Position numbers and translations under genes: made by a program. Shown here one piece after another: positions 11,793 through 23,807 of a stretch of DNA of 64,000 bases (within the stretch, counting starts at the first letter, position 1; every line of letters starts with the position of its first letter). Under the pieces are notes generated by a model, which had not been told where the DNA came from, did not search any database, and was given only the letters and a program-made list of their open reading frames with translations. The stretch is from positions 3,018,501 to 3,082,500 of the forward strand of contig CM043954.1 of the NCBI GenBank assembly GCA_014529385.2, written 5' to 3'. This stretch comes from Adiantum capillus-veneris. Its lineage: Eukaryota; Streptophyta; Polypodiopsida; Polypodiales; Pteridaceae.

Positions 11793-12503
11793 ACATACCT
11801 AATGAATTGCACACACACACAATCAAGAAGGGCACACGATTGAAGAGAGATAGAGAGCGAGATAGAACACAAAAGCACGTACACCTTCTAGGGTAGAGTG
11901 CTACACAAGCACACAGAGAGGAGGGATGAGAAGAGAGAAGAATGACACAGAGCACGAGGTGCAATATCCCCTGGTGCAAGAGTGAACACTTTTCTCTTGC
12001 ATGTATTTACTTTATAGATTTCTTGAATGCTCAAAATGATTACAAACTGTCCCCCGAACATAAAGTGATCATAGCTCATAAAGAGATCTTTATTAATGCA
12101 ATATCAAATAACTTGGTATCCTTTTTCACTTTCCATAGATTAGCTCTGGTTTTCCACCTATCACATGTAGAAAAATATATATTTATCAATATATATTACG
12201 TCTGCTACACATAGAAAGTGAGGTATCCCTGTAAATATACTCAAAATAGCATGCGACGAGCAACAAAACCACAATTGTGCATACCTGAAATATTGCACAT
12301 ACACAAATACAAAGCAATATTTATAGGATAAAGATAGAGAGCGAGATAAAGCATGAGAGCACATGCTAGTGCACCTCCTAGAGTGGAATAATATACAAGC
12401 ACGATGAGAGGAGAGGTGAAAGAAGTGAAGAAGGACATAGAGCACTAGGTGCAATCTCCATCCCTTGCAAGAGTGAGCATTTTTCTTTTGCACATATTTA
12501 CAT
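11793..12503. repeat. Direct repeats of about 220 bp, 270 bp apart; LTR-like miniature element candidate
   Basis: Blocks 11793-12012 and 12283-12503 align along their length: 'tacctaatgaattgcacacac' versus 'tacctgaaatattgcacatac', then 'gatagagagcgagata', 'gagcac(g/t)aggtgcaat', 'gcaagagtgaacactttt'. Identity is roughly 75-80% by eye. Read on the minus strand, each block resembles an LTR. The second block also has a TATA-like 'ctataaata' upstream of a pyrimidine-rich stretch. The interval has no open frame. A TRIM-type element is possible; I found no primer-binding site or target duplication. Confidence 0.45.
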
Positions 12504-13511
12504 GTGTTAACAAAATCACACTAGGGACAATGGTGGCCAGCCACCAATGCAGCATGATTTTGTAATTGGTGACACCAATCAATTATGTTGTTTAAATTGG
12601 TGAATCTACACTTTGTGCTACCAAAATCGACAAATCTGAAACTAGTGAATCTTTTCTAAATCAAGAAACTTGTACTCGTGCCACCTAAATTGGCATATTT
12701 GCACAAATATTTGGTGTTGCCTAAATCGATGAATCTACACTAGGATAAGAATTTAGACAATGCTTTAATCGGAAAATTCATGTGCAAGTGACCAATTGGC
12801 TGAGCAAGGCCTAAAAGACAAAACATTTACTACTTGTTTGATACCAAATTGAAAAATATTTGAGTAGCAAAGTACTTACCAAATGTTGTCCATTATCCCA
12901 AATCACCTTACCTCATATGAGTAGCTATGTAGCTTAAGGCACATATGTAAAAGAGCCCTCTACGTTCTAGTTTATGGGAGACTAGATTGCATAATGATCC
13001 ATTGGTGATATTGACTATCTACCTTGAAATGAGGGCAAATGCAATGCTTGTGAGCATTCATGATAACCTTGGCCTCCTTGATTACAAATGATTCTCTTAT
13101 CTATTGAACTAGAACTAGGTAGTGATGGTTTCTTTAGCCTGTTGCAATTTTGAATTGGCAATGCACGATTATTGCCATGCTGCTTTGTATATGCAGGGTA
13201 AGGTGGACTAAATACCTATGTCCTGGACATTGGTAGTGGCATGGTAGCTCCTTGTTTTTAAAACCATGGTGAGAAATGTAAAAAAGTCACAATAATTATG
13301 AAGTAAAAAATTGACCCACATTCTTTGCCAGTTTCTCGACGGGACCCTGTGCATGAGTAAACGATAGCTTTTTCTATCATTTCAACAAATGTGTGAGAAG
13401 CACACATCACTCTTCTTCTCCTCAAGATTTTATTTGTATCTCACTGCATCTTATAGGAAATCCCTCTCTTTCCCTTGCTACATCTCTCCAAGGACCAAAT
13501 TGAGGCGCTAA
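12504..13511. other. Non-coding, AT-rich
   Basis: No credible gene. Short degenerate phrases such as 'ttggtgaatctacac' and 'tcgatgaatctacac' recur between 12590 and 12740. Nothing else stands out. Confidence 0.45.
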
Positions 13512-13559
13512 TCATGGTGGGAAGGTAGACACCTCTTTCCATTGTAGGAGGTAGGAAAT

Positions 13560-14326
13560 TTGCTTCCAACATTGCAACAACAAAGGTAATGCAAATATCG
13601 GAGCGTCCTTAGGTATTGGAGTGGGACAAGGTAATGCGGTTATTACAACACCCTTAGGTATTGGAGTAGCACTGTCAGGATTTGAAGGAGCATCATTTGA
13701 AGCTTCCCCAGGTTTTGGAGCAAGGTTGGGTAATCCAAGTACTGGAGTAGGAAGTGGACATGCAGGTATTTGAGCTAGAGCAAGTGGAGCACTGTGTGTT
13801 GCAATAGGGGACAATGATGTGACATGAGAGTGTGAAAAATGTAAAAGGATTTCTGATAGGAGGTACGAAGCTTGTAGAAAGAGAGAATATCATTGTAGAA
13901 GCTTGTAGAAAGAGAGGATATCATTGCAAGATCAAGGAAGGTTGCAACCTATATCCATCCGCCCAATTATTTCACACATCATATGTGCTTCAAACAACAC
14001 ACAAAGACCTTGACAAGGAAACGAAGGAATCCATCCTCAAGGATGTATTGAATGATGGATGCATGTACATGCTCAACACTAAGAAGGGGGATTATCTGAT
14101 GCTTGTGGGTTTGAGGAACACTCTTACCACCATCAAGAAACCTAGAAACAAGGAGTTGGTTTTTAAAAGAGCAACTATCATGATGGCCACAAGAGCTCCT
14201 CACCCAAACATTTATACTGCTTTAAAAATTTTAGGGATGCATCAAAGAAACTTTCATATAATGAGATTGAAATTGTCACGTCACATGAATCTGTGTGCCA
14301 TGTGGACATGCTTCATCAACTTCTAG
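13560..14326 (+). pseudogene. Decayed coding-like patch of unknown family
   Basis: Frames on the plus strand read a Gly-rich section with repeated 'LGIGV' (about 13590-13790), then an ATG-less open frame 13832-14326 (164 codons) with no domain I recognise. A 31-bp tandem duplication at 13867-13928 ('gaagcttgtagaaagagag' twice) shifts the frame in the middle. I treat it as a broken gene remnant, or possibly chance. Confidence 0.2.
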
Positions 14327-16808
14327 AGCCAATTTTCTAGTTTTGAAACCCTTTTTCATAAATGGTTTGTACATGCATTTTGATAGATGTTGTTACACTA
14401 CGGTGGCATCTGGCATGGCGTGCATGTAGTTTTAGGCTTGAGTAATTCAATGAGCCATTCTCAATGTCAATCGGATTCCCAGATCAGCAAATGTGTGATA
14501 GTTTCACCTGAAACTTAGCCCTAGTCAAACACTTAAATGTTTTAATTTTTTGGGTTTGTGGATAGTTTGCCCTACCTCCTAAAAATTTTTATAACTATAC
14601 AGGGAGCAGTAGAGCCAGCATTTTGGATCAAATGAGCAACACCAAAGATTAGCCTAGCCCCTTGCTGTTTTGGATCTTCATCCTCATGAGCATCTGTGCC
14701 GGTTCAGCCATAATAGCTAGTGTTTTTAGTTTTCAGCCCTTTCCCTTATGGTCTACAAATGTGGAACACAATAGCAAACATGTTGCTGCCTAGAATATTA
14801 CAATATTCTTGAAATATATAAAAAGGTAAAACTCTCACAGCTACCAATTTTTGTGCATCATGAGACAAAACACCGATGTCGACAAACATCGGATCTTCAA
14901 TGTTCTTTGAGATGACCAAGATAGATCTTGGAGCGATTTCTCTTTACTAGTAAGGTGTGTAAATAGTATATATTATGATATGCATGCTAACACGAAGGCA
15001 TGATTATACCCAATGTAGTGCAGGTATCAATTGCTACATTTATCTCTATAACACATGTTGGAGGCTTTGGTGGTGGCACCTACAACAAAACTAAACCTTT
15101 CCTATGTTGCATATCAATGACAAAATCCACGTGAGCATTTATTAATTTTAGCTTTGATTTCTTCAACCCAACCTCTGTTTTTAAAATCAAACCCTTAAGC
15201 ATCACTTCAGCCCTCATATTCGATTTCACCTTGCAAGGTCTTGAGAAAAAACTCTAGTTTATTGATTCTTGCTTTTTCCCTTTGAACATGTGGACTATCT
15301 GTTGCACTTGGCTAGATTCAAAATTCTCAAATTAAGTTGAAATTCTTTGAATGAACCCCAAAGATCCCTCATTATGATCCATACTTGCCTTCAATGCATC
15401 TTGTTTGTCTCAGTCACATCCGTTGTGACCTTCCCTCACAAGCTTCTCACTAGCATTGCAACATCATCAAGTCAATCTAGGTGTGGAGTCCCAAAATACC
15501 ACATCTTTTTTGTTCTATGCAAAGGGGATGCATTTCTTGCATCTCCATCCTCCTCCTCACTGTGCATGGTCATGCATCAACAACTTTGCAATGCACCTAG
15601 AGAATGAAAAGCTACTCATCTTTGTCTCTTCATATGTAGCTTCCCTACTTCTACGTTTGCAACAATGCTCTTAGAAGAAGCAACCCAATTCACAACTCCC
15701 CTCTTACGATGCTCATACAAAAAACCTATTGTGAATGCTTTAATGGTCTCCATATTGTAGTTCTATTAGGCTCTTGGTAGACATTTGTAAACAACATGTA
15801 GAATTTGTTCCATTACTCCCGCTCGAATGTCTTACATTTGATTTTTCTCACTCTCTTAGGTGCCTTCATGAAGACTTGCAACCAATCTGAATCATTGAAA
15901 TCCTCCTCAACAAGGATTCTAGAGTCTTAACCATCACATGAAGGATTGTAGACCTTGTGACAACTGCATTGACCATGCAAAACACTAAACTGTAGGAGTC
16001 TATCATGTTGACATTCTTGCAAAGGAAGGAGAGGTGTTGAGCTCTTGCTTCACCTAAAAGTGAGCCCTCTTCCCACTAGGTCCTGGTGCTAAAGGGAACT
16101 TTTCTTTCCTCTTTGTTCCTATGCACAATGGGAGTACCCATACAAGAACTCATGGTGCAAATCTTTTTGCCTCTCTACCCGCTTTGTTGGACACTTGAGG
16201 AGAATTTCCCTGCACTCAATTTCTATGTAACCTCCCATGCACCTCCTTTTTTCTCCCCTGATGTCTCCCTTTGTCTTGATCCTTACTACTATGAGAGCTA
16301 TCATGCACTTGTTTTGAGTCAGAACTGACCTCGCTTCCCTGCTCACTGGCCCATTTCATGCACGTTGTCGTGCCGCTTTGCAAGCACAAACTAAAAGATT
16401 AGGATCTGTGTATGCATTTTTGAACTTTTGCCAAACTTATATCTATGCTAGATTTACTTATGGTAGCAAACCAATCGAACGTTTAAAACACTATGGATGA
16501 GTGCACCAATCTAGTTTTGTTGGTTGGTTAGATTATGGACAAGATGTGTTTCAATAGTTCATTATCTTAGAGTTTTATATTTTGGACATGATGTGTTCAC
16601 AGTTCACGAATGGGGATTATTGGACATAGTATGGTCTACAGTTCAAAGTTTCTACAAAGGCAACCGATGCTCAAGATGGCATTACTTTCATGTACAAAGT
16701 TGAGGAGAGCAACACCAAGGTGTATAGTTGGTGGCCACTTTCTGGGGTGTCCATGGTAGCTTCTTCATCGACTTGGTCTCACTATTGATGTCCACTATGA
16801 GCTACAGT
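14327..16808. other. Non-coding stretch
   Basis: Only short frames without recognisable motifs on either strand. No tRNA, LTR or repeat array was recognised. Confidence 0.45.
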
Positions 16809-16890
16809 GAGGGTGTTAAAGTTTAGGCATCTCAAGTGAGCTGCCCATGAGGGTGTTAAAGTTTAGGCATCTCAAGTGAGCTGCCCAATG
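16809..16890. repeat. 40-bp tandem repeat, two units
   Basis: 'gagggtgttaaagtttaggc...gagctgccca' starts at 16809 and again at 16849, essentially identical. This is a recent local duplication. Confidence 0.85.
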
Positions 16891-17046
16891 TGATCCCACT
16901 ATTTAGTTTGGCTTTTAGGTATTTATTTTACTTATTTGTCAAAGTTTTGGGTAGGGCAATTTACTAGGCTTGTTATATAAGCAACCCCTTGCCTCCATTG
17001 TATACACATTCAGTTATTCATTTCCAAAGTTGATTGGTTCAAGAGA

Positions 17047-17055
17047 CTCTCTCTC

Positions 17056-17136
<81 letters not shown>
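17047..17136. repeat. (CT)n microsatellite, about 90 bp
   Basis: A near-perfect CT run interrupted only by 'gtt' near 17058. It generates artefactual Ser-Leu and Arg-Glu open frames on the two strands. Confidence 0.95.
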
Positions 17137-17139
<3 letters not shown>

Positions 17140-17289
17140 TGTCTACCCTTCCGCATTCTCAACTTTGACACATACATTCCAAAGAATTTGATGGTCAAAA
17201 GGAGCCAACCTCACAAACATCAATATGATACAATGAGAGTAACCCAATTCCACTTGTCAGAGGTCTTGCCTTTTCCAATCCCAATAATA

Positions 17290-17971
17290 GTTTTTCTTCT
17301 ATCTTGGATAATCTCTACGTAGCTGGCTATCAAGAGATCATGGATAAACCCTCCGCCATTTTGGGCCTTCCAAATATGGTAGAAGAAGTAGAAATTAATG
17401 ACGAGTACATAGTAGAATTGGTTGGATTTTCATCCTTTTCCCTCCAAGGAGAAAATCATTCTTGCAAAACCCAATTTTTCATGCCTTTGGATCCATTTTC
17501 ACACCTTACTTGCCATGCCTCTAACCCCTAGGTACTTCAAGAATAAGCAGGGTAGGTCCTCCCTAGTAGTTATGCAGCTCAAACACCTATCAGAGCTAAT
17601 ACCTCGAGCTAAGATCTTGTCACCTGTAGGCAAGGCCCCACATAACACATTCCCTAGAAAAATTTTCATTGACATGGGTAACTCAGAGTGTTCCATATGT
17701 TCTTTGTGGATGCCAGCCACCGAGCCTCTGGCCAATGTTGACCCTACTGCTTGTTCAAGGGTTCAAACCAGTTTGCCTTGTGTGCATAAGAGCTAAGTAT
17801 ATGCCCTTGGTGTGATGTCTGAGGAAGTGGCTACTTTGTGGCCACCACCAGGCTTTCCACTCAAACCTAGGAATGCTTAGGGACATTACAAAATTCCTAG
17901 CCGTTCCAAAGCTCTCTTAATTAGAAGCCTCTTTGTGTCCTTAAGGTAAAATTGGGCAGACACAAGGTATG
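17290..17971 (-). pseudogene. LINE relic with reverse-transcriptase zinc-binding (zf-RVT) domain, part 1
   Basis: Read on the minus strand, 17735-17499 encodes a block typical of the zf-RVT region that follows the RT in plant non-LTR retrotransposons: 'MKIFLGNVLCGALPTGDK', 'RGISSDRCLSC', 'TTREDL', 'LFLKYLGVRGM'. The cysteines are partly preserved. Further 3' sequence with several frameshifts continues to about 17290. The element is split at 17971 by copia B and resumes at 29105. No RT catalytic core is visible. Confidence 0.55.
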
Positions 17972-18162
17972 TGAAGGAGTACGAGCAGAAGTGCAATGCG
18001 AGAGAGAGTGCGAGAAGAAGAGCACGACGATATGGTGAACTCGCTCTACTGTAATGTGTAGAGCATAGTGAGTTCTTATTAGGTTTTTACAAAAGAATAT
18101 GTGTACATACCAGGCGGCCTGCCCACTTACCTGGGCGACCACATTGGGCTTTATACCCCAAC
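17972..18162 (-). repeat. Copia B 3' LTR, outer part
   Basis: Begins TGAAGGAGTACGAG on the plus strand and ends '...ttataccccaac', matching the right LTR 28910-29104. The last bases are cut off by the A1 insertion and resume as 'ccaaca' at 23713-23718. On the minus strand a TATA-like GTATAAAG lies close to the LTR start, so U3 is very short. Confidence 0.92.
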
Positions 18163-18939
18163 TGTTAGGAAATAAGACGTAGCTAAATAGATAATTGAGT
18201 AGATTACTTAATGGAGAGAGACATATTTATATACACGAGATTATAGAGTAGAGAGAGAGAGAGTACACACGATATACGTGGTTCACCCAATGTGGGCTAC
18301 GTCCACGGGAAAGTAGCCACTCAATGGCTTTAGTACTTCAAAACAAGAAGTAATTTACAAAGGGATTATACCCTTAATGGATCTCCCGCCTTGCTTCACT
18401 CTCACCACCTCACACTCACCTTGTTGCATCAACTTCACACTATGAAATGTGTGTAGAAATGGCCTCCTTTTATAGGCCAAAAGGGCTGCCCTCTCTTATG
18501 AGAGACAGCCATGTGTAGCCGCCCTTGTGCGAATAAGTCCAAATCGGACCCTCCAATCCGCCCATGTGTGGCTGCCCTTGAGAAGACAAGTCCGCTTTTG
18601 AATTCGGCCACCGGCCATTGAATTCGGCCACAGGCCACCGGCCATTGACTTCCGACCACCGGCCACCGGCCCGACCACCGGCCATCGGCCATTGACTACC
18701 GGCCACCGGCCAACCGACCGGTTGTTTTCCGACCACTTTCCGGCCACCGTCCGGCCATAATATTCCGGCGAAAAAGAATATTCCTTTAAAGTTGTCCCTG
18801 ATTCTTGTCCGTGAAAATTTTGGTTTCCGGTGAGTGATTTTCCTTCACGCACGATGGCTTCTCCTCATAATGGGGGCCTTACAAATGTGCGCTTTTACCA
18901 CAGAAAATTACAAGGGTATATCAGGCTCCATACTTAACA
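18163..18939 (-). repeat. Copia A1 3' LTR
   Basis: TGTTAGG...ACTTAACA on the plus strand. It contains a GGCCGG-rich minisatellite (about 18600-18760), a TATA box on the minus strand (complement of 18466-18474), an inverted repeat just upstream of that TATA, and a short (GA)n run at 18250-18262. Confidence 0.95.
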
Positions 18940-18999
18940 ATCTCCCACTTGGAGACTGATCTCCAAACCAAACCTGTGACTGCTTTCCATTATGGCTTC

Positions 19000-21900
19000 T
19001 TATCCTTGAATGCCGATTGAAGATGAGCAAAAGCTCAACTTCTCCTTGTTGACCACCTTTGTAAACATGTCTACAGGATTTTCACTTGTATGCACCTTTC
19101 CTAGCTTTAGCTGTCCCTCTTCCAAACGAGTGCGAATGAAGTGATATCTCACCTCAATGTGCTTTGTCCTTGAATGAAAGGCTGAGTTCTTCGCAAGATG
19201 GATAGCGCTTTGGCTATCACTGTACAAGACACAATTGTCTTGTTTGAATCCAAGCTCTTCTAAGAATCTGTGAAGCCACAGAATTTCTTTGCTTGCCTCC
19301 GTCATTGCTACATACTCTGCTTCCGTGGTAGAAAGTGAAACCACTTTCTGCAGCTTTGAAGCCCAGCTTATTGCTGTGCCTCCAACCGTGAACACATAGC
19401 CAGTAGTGCTCCTTCGAGTATCTTTGTCACCCGCCATATCTGCATCAGCATACCCTTCTAGAAAAATATCAATTCCTCCAAAATACAAAGCATTTTTTGT
19501 TGTCCCTTTTAGATACCTAAGTATCCACTTCACAGCTTGCCAATGCTCTTTACCTGGGTTGTCCATGAACCTACTCACAACTCCCACTGCATGTGCAATG
19601 TCTGGCCTAGTCCAGACCATAGCATACATTAGAGAACCTACCGCTGCAGCATATGGAACTTTAGACATATAGGCTATCTCCTCTTGTGTCTTTGGACACA
19701 TATCCTTCGTTAGTTTAAAATGACCAGCCAAAGGTGTAGAAACTGGTTTTGCATTTTGCATTGCAAACCTTTCTAGTACCTTCTTGATGTAATCTTCTTG
19801 AGATAGCTTTATTGTCTTCTTAGTCCTGTCCCTTGATATTTTCATACCAAGTATCCTCTTTGCAGCACCTAAATCTTTCATTGAAAAAGATTTGGATAGC
19901 TCCTCTTTTAGGTCTTTGATGTCCTACATGTTAGCACTTGCAATCAACATGTCATCAACATACAACATTAGGATGATGAATTTCCCATCTCCCAAATTCT
20001 CCGTGTAGACGCAGTGATCCGAGTTGCATCTTGTGAATCCATGATCCAACATCCATCGATCAAACTTCAAGTACCATTGTCTTGATGCTTGCTTTAAACC
20101 ATACAAGCTCTTCTTTAATCTACAAACCATTTTCTCCTTACCTTTTACTTCATACCCCTTTGGTTGAAGCATGTAGATTTCCTCCTCTAAGTCACCGTGA
20201 GGGAATGCCGTATTTACATCCATTTGCTCGAGATTTAGATCATGAGCAGCCACAATGCTTAAGACAAGCCTAATTGAGTTCATTTTTACAACAGGAGAAA
20301 ATATTTCATTGAAGTCAATACCTTTCTTTTGACAAAAACCTTTTACCACAAGCCTAGACTTGTACCTTTTCTTCCCACCTTCTTCTTCCTTTAGCTTGTA
20401 CACCCATTTGTTTTGAAGTGCCCGCTTACCTTTAGGCAACTCAACCAACTCCCATGTTTGGTTGCGATGTAGTGAGTCCATCTCCATTTGCATGCTCTTC
20501 GTCCATTCTTCTTTGGATTCATGTTGCATAGCTTCTTCATATGATTCCGGCTCTCCAGAATCTGAGATCAAGAGATGGTTGAAGGAAGGAACAAACCTTT
20601 CTGGAGGTCTACTTGCTCTTGTAGATCTTCGGGGAATAGGTTGGGGCTCCTCATTTGGTTGACGTTGTTGCACATTGTCACCGTTTGCAGTCCTTGAGTC
20701 TTCACCGTCCTCAAGCTCCATGTACTCATCACCTGTTTCTTTTGTTTGTTTTCTTTCCAAGTAATCTTTGTACATATTTTGTTCGTTAAAAATTACATCC
20801 CTACTCCTTAAGATTTTACCATCTACAGGATTCCATAGGCGATACCCAAAGTCTCCTTCTCCATAGCCAATGAAGAAACACTTTTTGGACTTTGCATCTA
20901 ACTTTGATCTTAGGCTTCTATCTATGTGCATGAAAGCCTCACACCCAAACACTTTGAGAAATGCATAATTCACCGGTTTACCTGTCCATGCCTCTTCTGA
21001 AACTCCCCCATCCAATGCCGTTGAGGGTGACCGATTGATTAAGTACACAGACGTACTTACAGCTTCCGCCCAAAGCTCAAGCGGTAGGCCTGCATGTAGC
21101 CGCATGCTTCGTGCTCGTTGCATGATTGTCATGTTCATCCTTTCCGAAATCCCATTTTGTTGAGGTGTCCTTGGGGTTGTCCTTTGCCTCCGAACGCCAT
21201 TGCTAGCACAAAAGCTTTCAAAAGCTTGGCTACAATATTCGCCTCCATTGTCGGATCTGAGGCATTTAACCTTGGTACCTGTTTCATTCTCCACAAAGGC
21301 TTTCCACCTTTGAAATATGGAAAATACATCGGATTTATTCTTCATGACATAAACCCATGTTTTTCTAGTCGCATCGTCTATGAATGTTACATAGTACAAT
21401 GAGCCACCAAGTGATGGTGTACTTGCAGGACCCCAAACATCAGAATGAACCAACTCAAGTTTTTTATTTTTTCTTTCATTTCCTGATTTTTGAAATTTTA
21501 CCCTTTTTTGTTTACCATAAACACAATCTTCACAGAACTCTAAGTCCACTTCTTTCAAACCTGGTAGAAGCTTCTTTGTTTGAAGGATTTGCATTCCTTT
21601 GGCACTCATATGCCCAAGCAGGTAGTGCCACACCGCACTGTCAACTTCTGTAGTTGCTGCACAGGCTGAAGGTTGCGTGCTAACAGTACACAAGTAAAGT
21701 GTACCGACTTTTTCACCCTTGGCAACCACCAAAGATCCCTTTGAGATCTTCCACCGTTTGTTTCCGAATGCAATGTTGTGACCTTCATCGTCCAATTGTC
21801 CTGTAGAGATCAAATTTTTGCGAAGAGAAGGAACATGCCTAACATCTTTAAGCTTCCATTCATTTCCGTTAACAGTTTTGACAGAAACTGTACCTTTGCC

Positions 21901-22881
21901 GACAATCTCACAAGCTTCATCATCTCCCAAGTATACATACCCAAAATTACCTTTGGTGTAGTCTTGGAAATGTTGCTTGTGTGGTGTCGCATGGAATGAA
22001 GCCCCAGAATCTACTATCCAGGAATTAGACACATTGTCTAATGAGGGAATTAGAGCATCTTGCTCTACTTTACCTGCCACATTGGCCTCCGATGTTGGCT
22101 TGTTGTCTTGAGACTCTGTCTCCTTCTTCTTCTTGGACCAGCAATCCTTCTTGACGTGGCCCTTCTTGCCGCAGTTCCAACATTCAAGAACTGACTTTGT
22201 GTGTGACTTGCTCCGCCTTGAGCGATCACGACCCTTTTGGTTTTTGAACCTCTCCTTAAGCCTTCCTCTTGTTTCCACTGATAGTGCAGCACTTGATGAT
22301 TCTCCTGTGCTTCTCCTTCGCATTTCCTCGCTTAGGAGAACACCCACAACATCATCAAACTTAAGAGTATTTGTGCCAGAGATAGAATTACTTACAGACA
22401 TCACAAGGCTGTCCCAACTATCCGGTAGAGATGATAGTATAAGGAGAGCTCGCACTTCGTCATCGAAATTGATTTTCACTGATCGAAGTTGACTTATGTT
22501 TGTGTTAAAGTCATTTAGGTGTTCTGCAACTGAACCATTCTCTGCCATCTTTAGATTGAACAAGCGCTTCATAAGAAATATCTTATTGGATGCCGATGGT
22601 TTCTCGTAGAAGTCGTCAAGTGACTTCATCAAGTCCTCTGTGGTCTTCATCTCCGAAACATTGAAGGCCACCGTTGACGCCAAGCTTAACCGGATTGTTC
22701 CCAGTGCCTTTCGATCAAGGACAATCCATGCTTCATCTGCCATTGTTGCGGGCTTCTTCGCAAGACCGCCTAGTGGCAAATAGAGGTTCTTTTGGTAGAG
22801 ATAGTCTTCAATCTGCATCTTCCAATGTTGGTAGTTTCTGCCGTTGAACTTCTCAATCTTGAGCTTCCCTTCCTCTGCCAT
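19000..22881 (-). pseudogene. Copia A1 gag-pol polyprotein, one nonsense codon
   Basis: Encodes the proteins for reverse transcription and integration of the element. Approximate order: gag (UBN2/copia type) 1-230, zinc knuckle CWNCGKKGHVKKDC near 235-248, protease 'WIVDSGASFH' near 288, integrase HHCC 'FCEDCVYGKQ' and core ('SDVWGP', 'RSDNGGEY', 'PQQNGISER'), RT with intact 'LYVDDMLIAS' near residue 980, and RNase H ('DSQSAIHLAKN') ending with 'HTSENPVDMFTK'. ATG chosen at 22881, because only a GTG lies upstream. The sole obvious break is a TAG at 19924-19926 just after the YVDD box. Sister copy A3 has CAG there, so this is a C-to-T change. The frame continues unshifted afterwards, about 1293 codons in all. 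Confidence 0.95.
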
Positions 22882-22940
22882 AACTCCCACTCAATTCAAG
22901 GAATCCTTTCCTTAAGATAATTTAGCTACGAGCAAACCTT

Positions 22941-22952
22941 GCTCTGATACCA
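22941..22952 (-). other. Primer-binding site of copia A1
   Basis: The minus strand reads TGGTATCAGAGC, the complement of the plant initiator-Met tRNA 3' end used by many plant copia elements. It lies 2 nt inside the 5' LTR. Confidence 0.93.
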
Positions 22953-22954
22953 GT

Positions 22955-23712
22955 TGTTAGGAAATAAGACGTAGCTAAATAGATAATTGATTAGATTACT
23001 TAATGGAGAGAGACATATTTATATACACGAGATTATAGAGTAGAGAGAGAGAGAGAGAGAGAGTACACATGATATACGTGGTTCACCCAATGTGGGCTAC
23101 GTCCACGGGAAAGTAGCCACTCAATGGCTTTAGTACTTCAAAACAAGAAGTAGTTTACAAAGGGATTATACCCTTAATGGAGCTCCCGCCTTGCTTCACT
23201 CTCACCACCTCACACTCACCTTGTTGCATCAACTTCACACTATGAAATGTGTGTAGAAATGGCCTCCTTTTATAGGCCAAAAGGGCTGCCCTCTCTTATG
23301 AGAGACAGCCATGTGTAGCCGCCCTTGTGCGAATAAGTCCAAATCGGACCCTCCAATCCGCCCATGTGTGGCCGCCCTTGAGAAGACAAGTCCGCTTTTG
23401 AATTCGGCCACCGGCCATTGACTTCCGACCATCGGCCACCGGCCCGACCACCGGCCATCGGCCATTGACTACCGGCCACCGGCCAACCGACCGGTTGTTT
23501 TCCGACCACTTTCCGGCCGCCGTCCGGCCATAATATTCCGGCGAAAAAGAATATTCCTTTAAAGTTGTCCCTGATTCTTGTCTTTGAAAATTTTGGTTTC
23601 CGGTGAGTGATTTTCCTTCACGCACGATGGCTTCTCCTCATAATGGGGGCCTTACAAATGTGCGCTTTTACCACAGAAAATTACAAGGGTAAATCAGGCT
23701 CCATACTTAATA
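22955..23712 (-). repeat. Copia A1 5' LTR
   Basis: Matches 18163-18939 but with fewer GGCCGG minisatellite units and a longer (GA)n run (23042-23062). Its outer end reads ...ACTTAATA, so the terminal CA is TA. The boundary is fixed by the CCAAC target duplication that follows. A TATA box lies on the complement of 23266-23274. Confidence 0.93.
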
Positions 23713-23718
23713 CCAACA

Positions 23719-23729
23719 ACCTCCCACTT
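23719..23729 (-). other. Polypurine tract of copia B
   Basis: The minus strand reads AAGTGGGAGGT immediately before the 3' LTR start (TGTTGG...). It marks where the LTR begins on the far side of the nested A1 insertion. Confidence 0.8.
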
Positions 23730-23807
23730 AAAGTCCAATGTGGTACTTTAAGTGTGAGAGAAGCTACTATACAAGCTAATATACAAGAGATGTAGAGAAG
23801 TGATGTA

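Larger units (their letters stand above)
18163..23712 (-). mobile_element. Ty1/copia LTR retrotransposon A1, nested in copia B's LTR
   Basis: LTRs 18163-18939 (3', 777 bp) and 22955-23712 (5', 758 bp) flank one polyprotein frame on the minus strand. Target duplication CCAAC: 18158-18162 and 23713-23717. A perfect TGGTATCAGAGC primer-binding site (complement at 22941-22952) lies 2 bp inside the 5' LTR. A polypurine tract (complement at 18940-18955) abuts the 3' LTR. LTRs differ by about ten substitutions plus minisatellite and GA-run length changes, which makes this the youngest-looking insertion. Same family as A3 at 44928-50325. Confidence 0.96.

Noticed and set aside
16970-17198. Ser-Leu and Arg-Glu repeat frames on both strands
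   Set aside because: Produced entirely by the (CT)n microsatellite at 17047-17136.
18435-18852. Frames reading 'GRWPV' repeats in copia A LTRs
   Set aside because: Translation of the GGCCGG minisatellite inside LTRs; frame and length change with repeat number.
22890-22890. GTG as start of the copia A1 polyprotein
   Set aside because: An ATG three codons later (22881) fits the family start 'MAEEGKLKIEKFNG'; the same holds for A3 at 45592.
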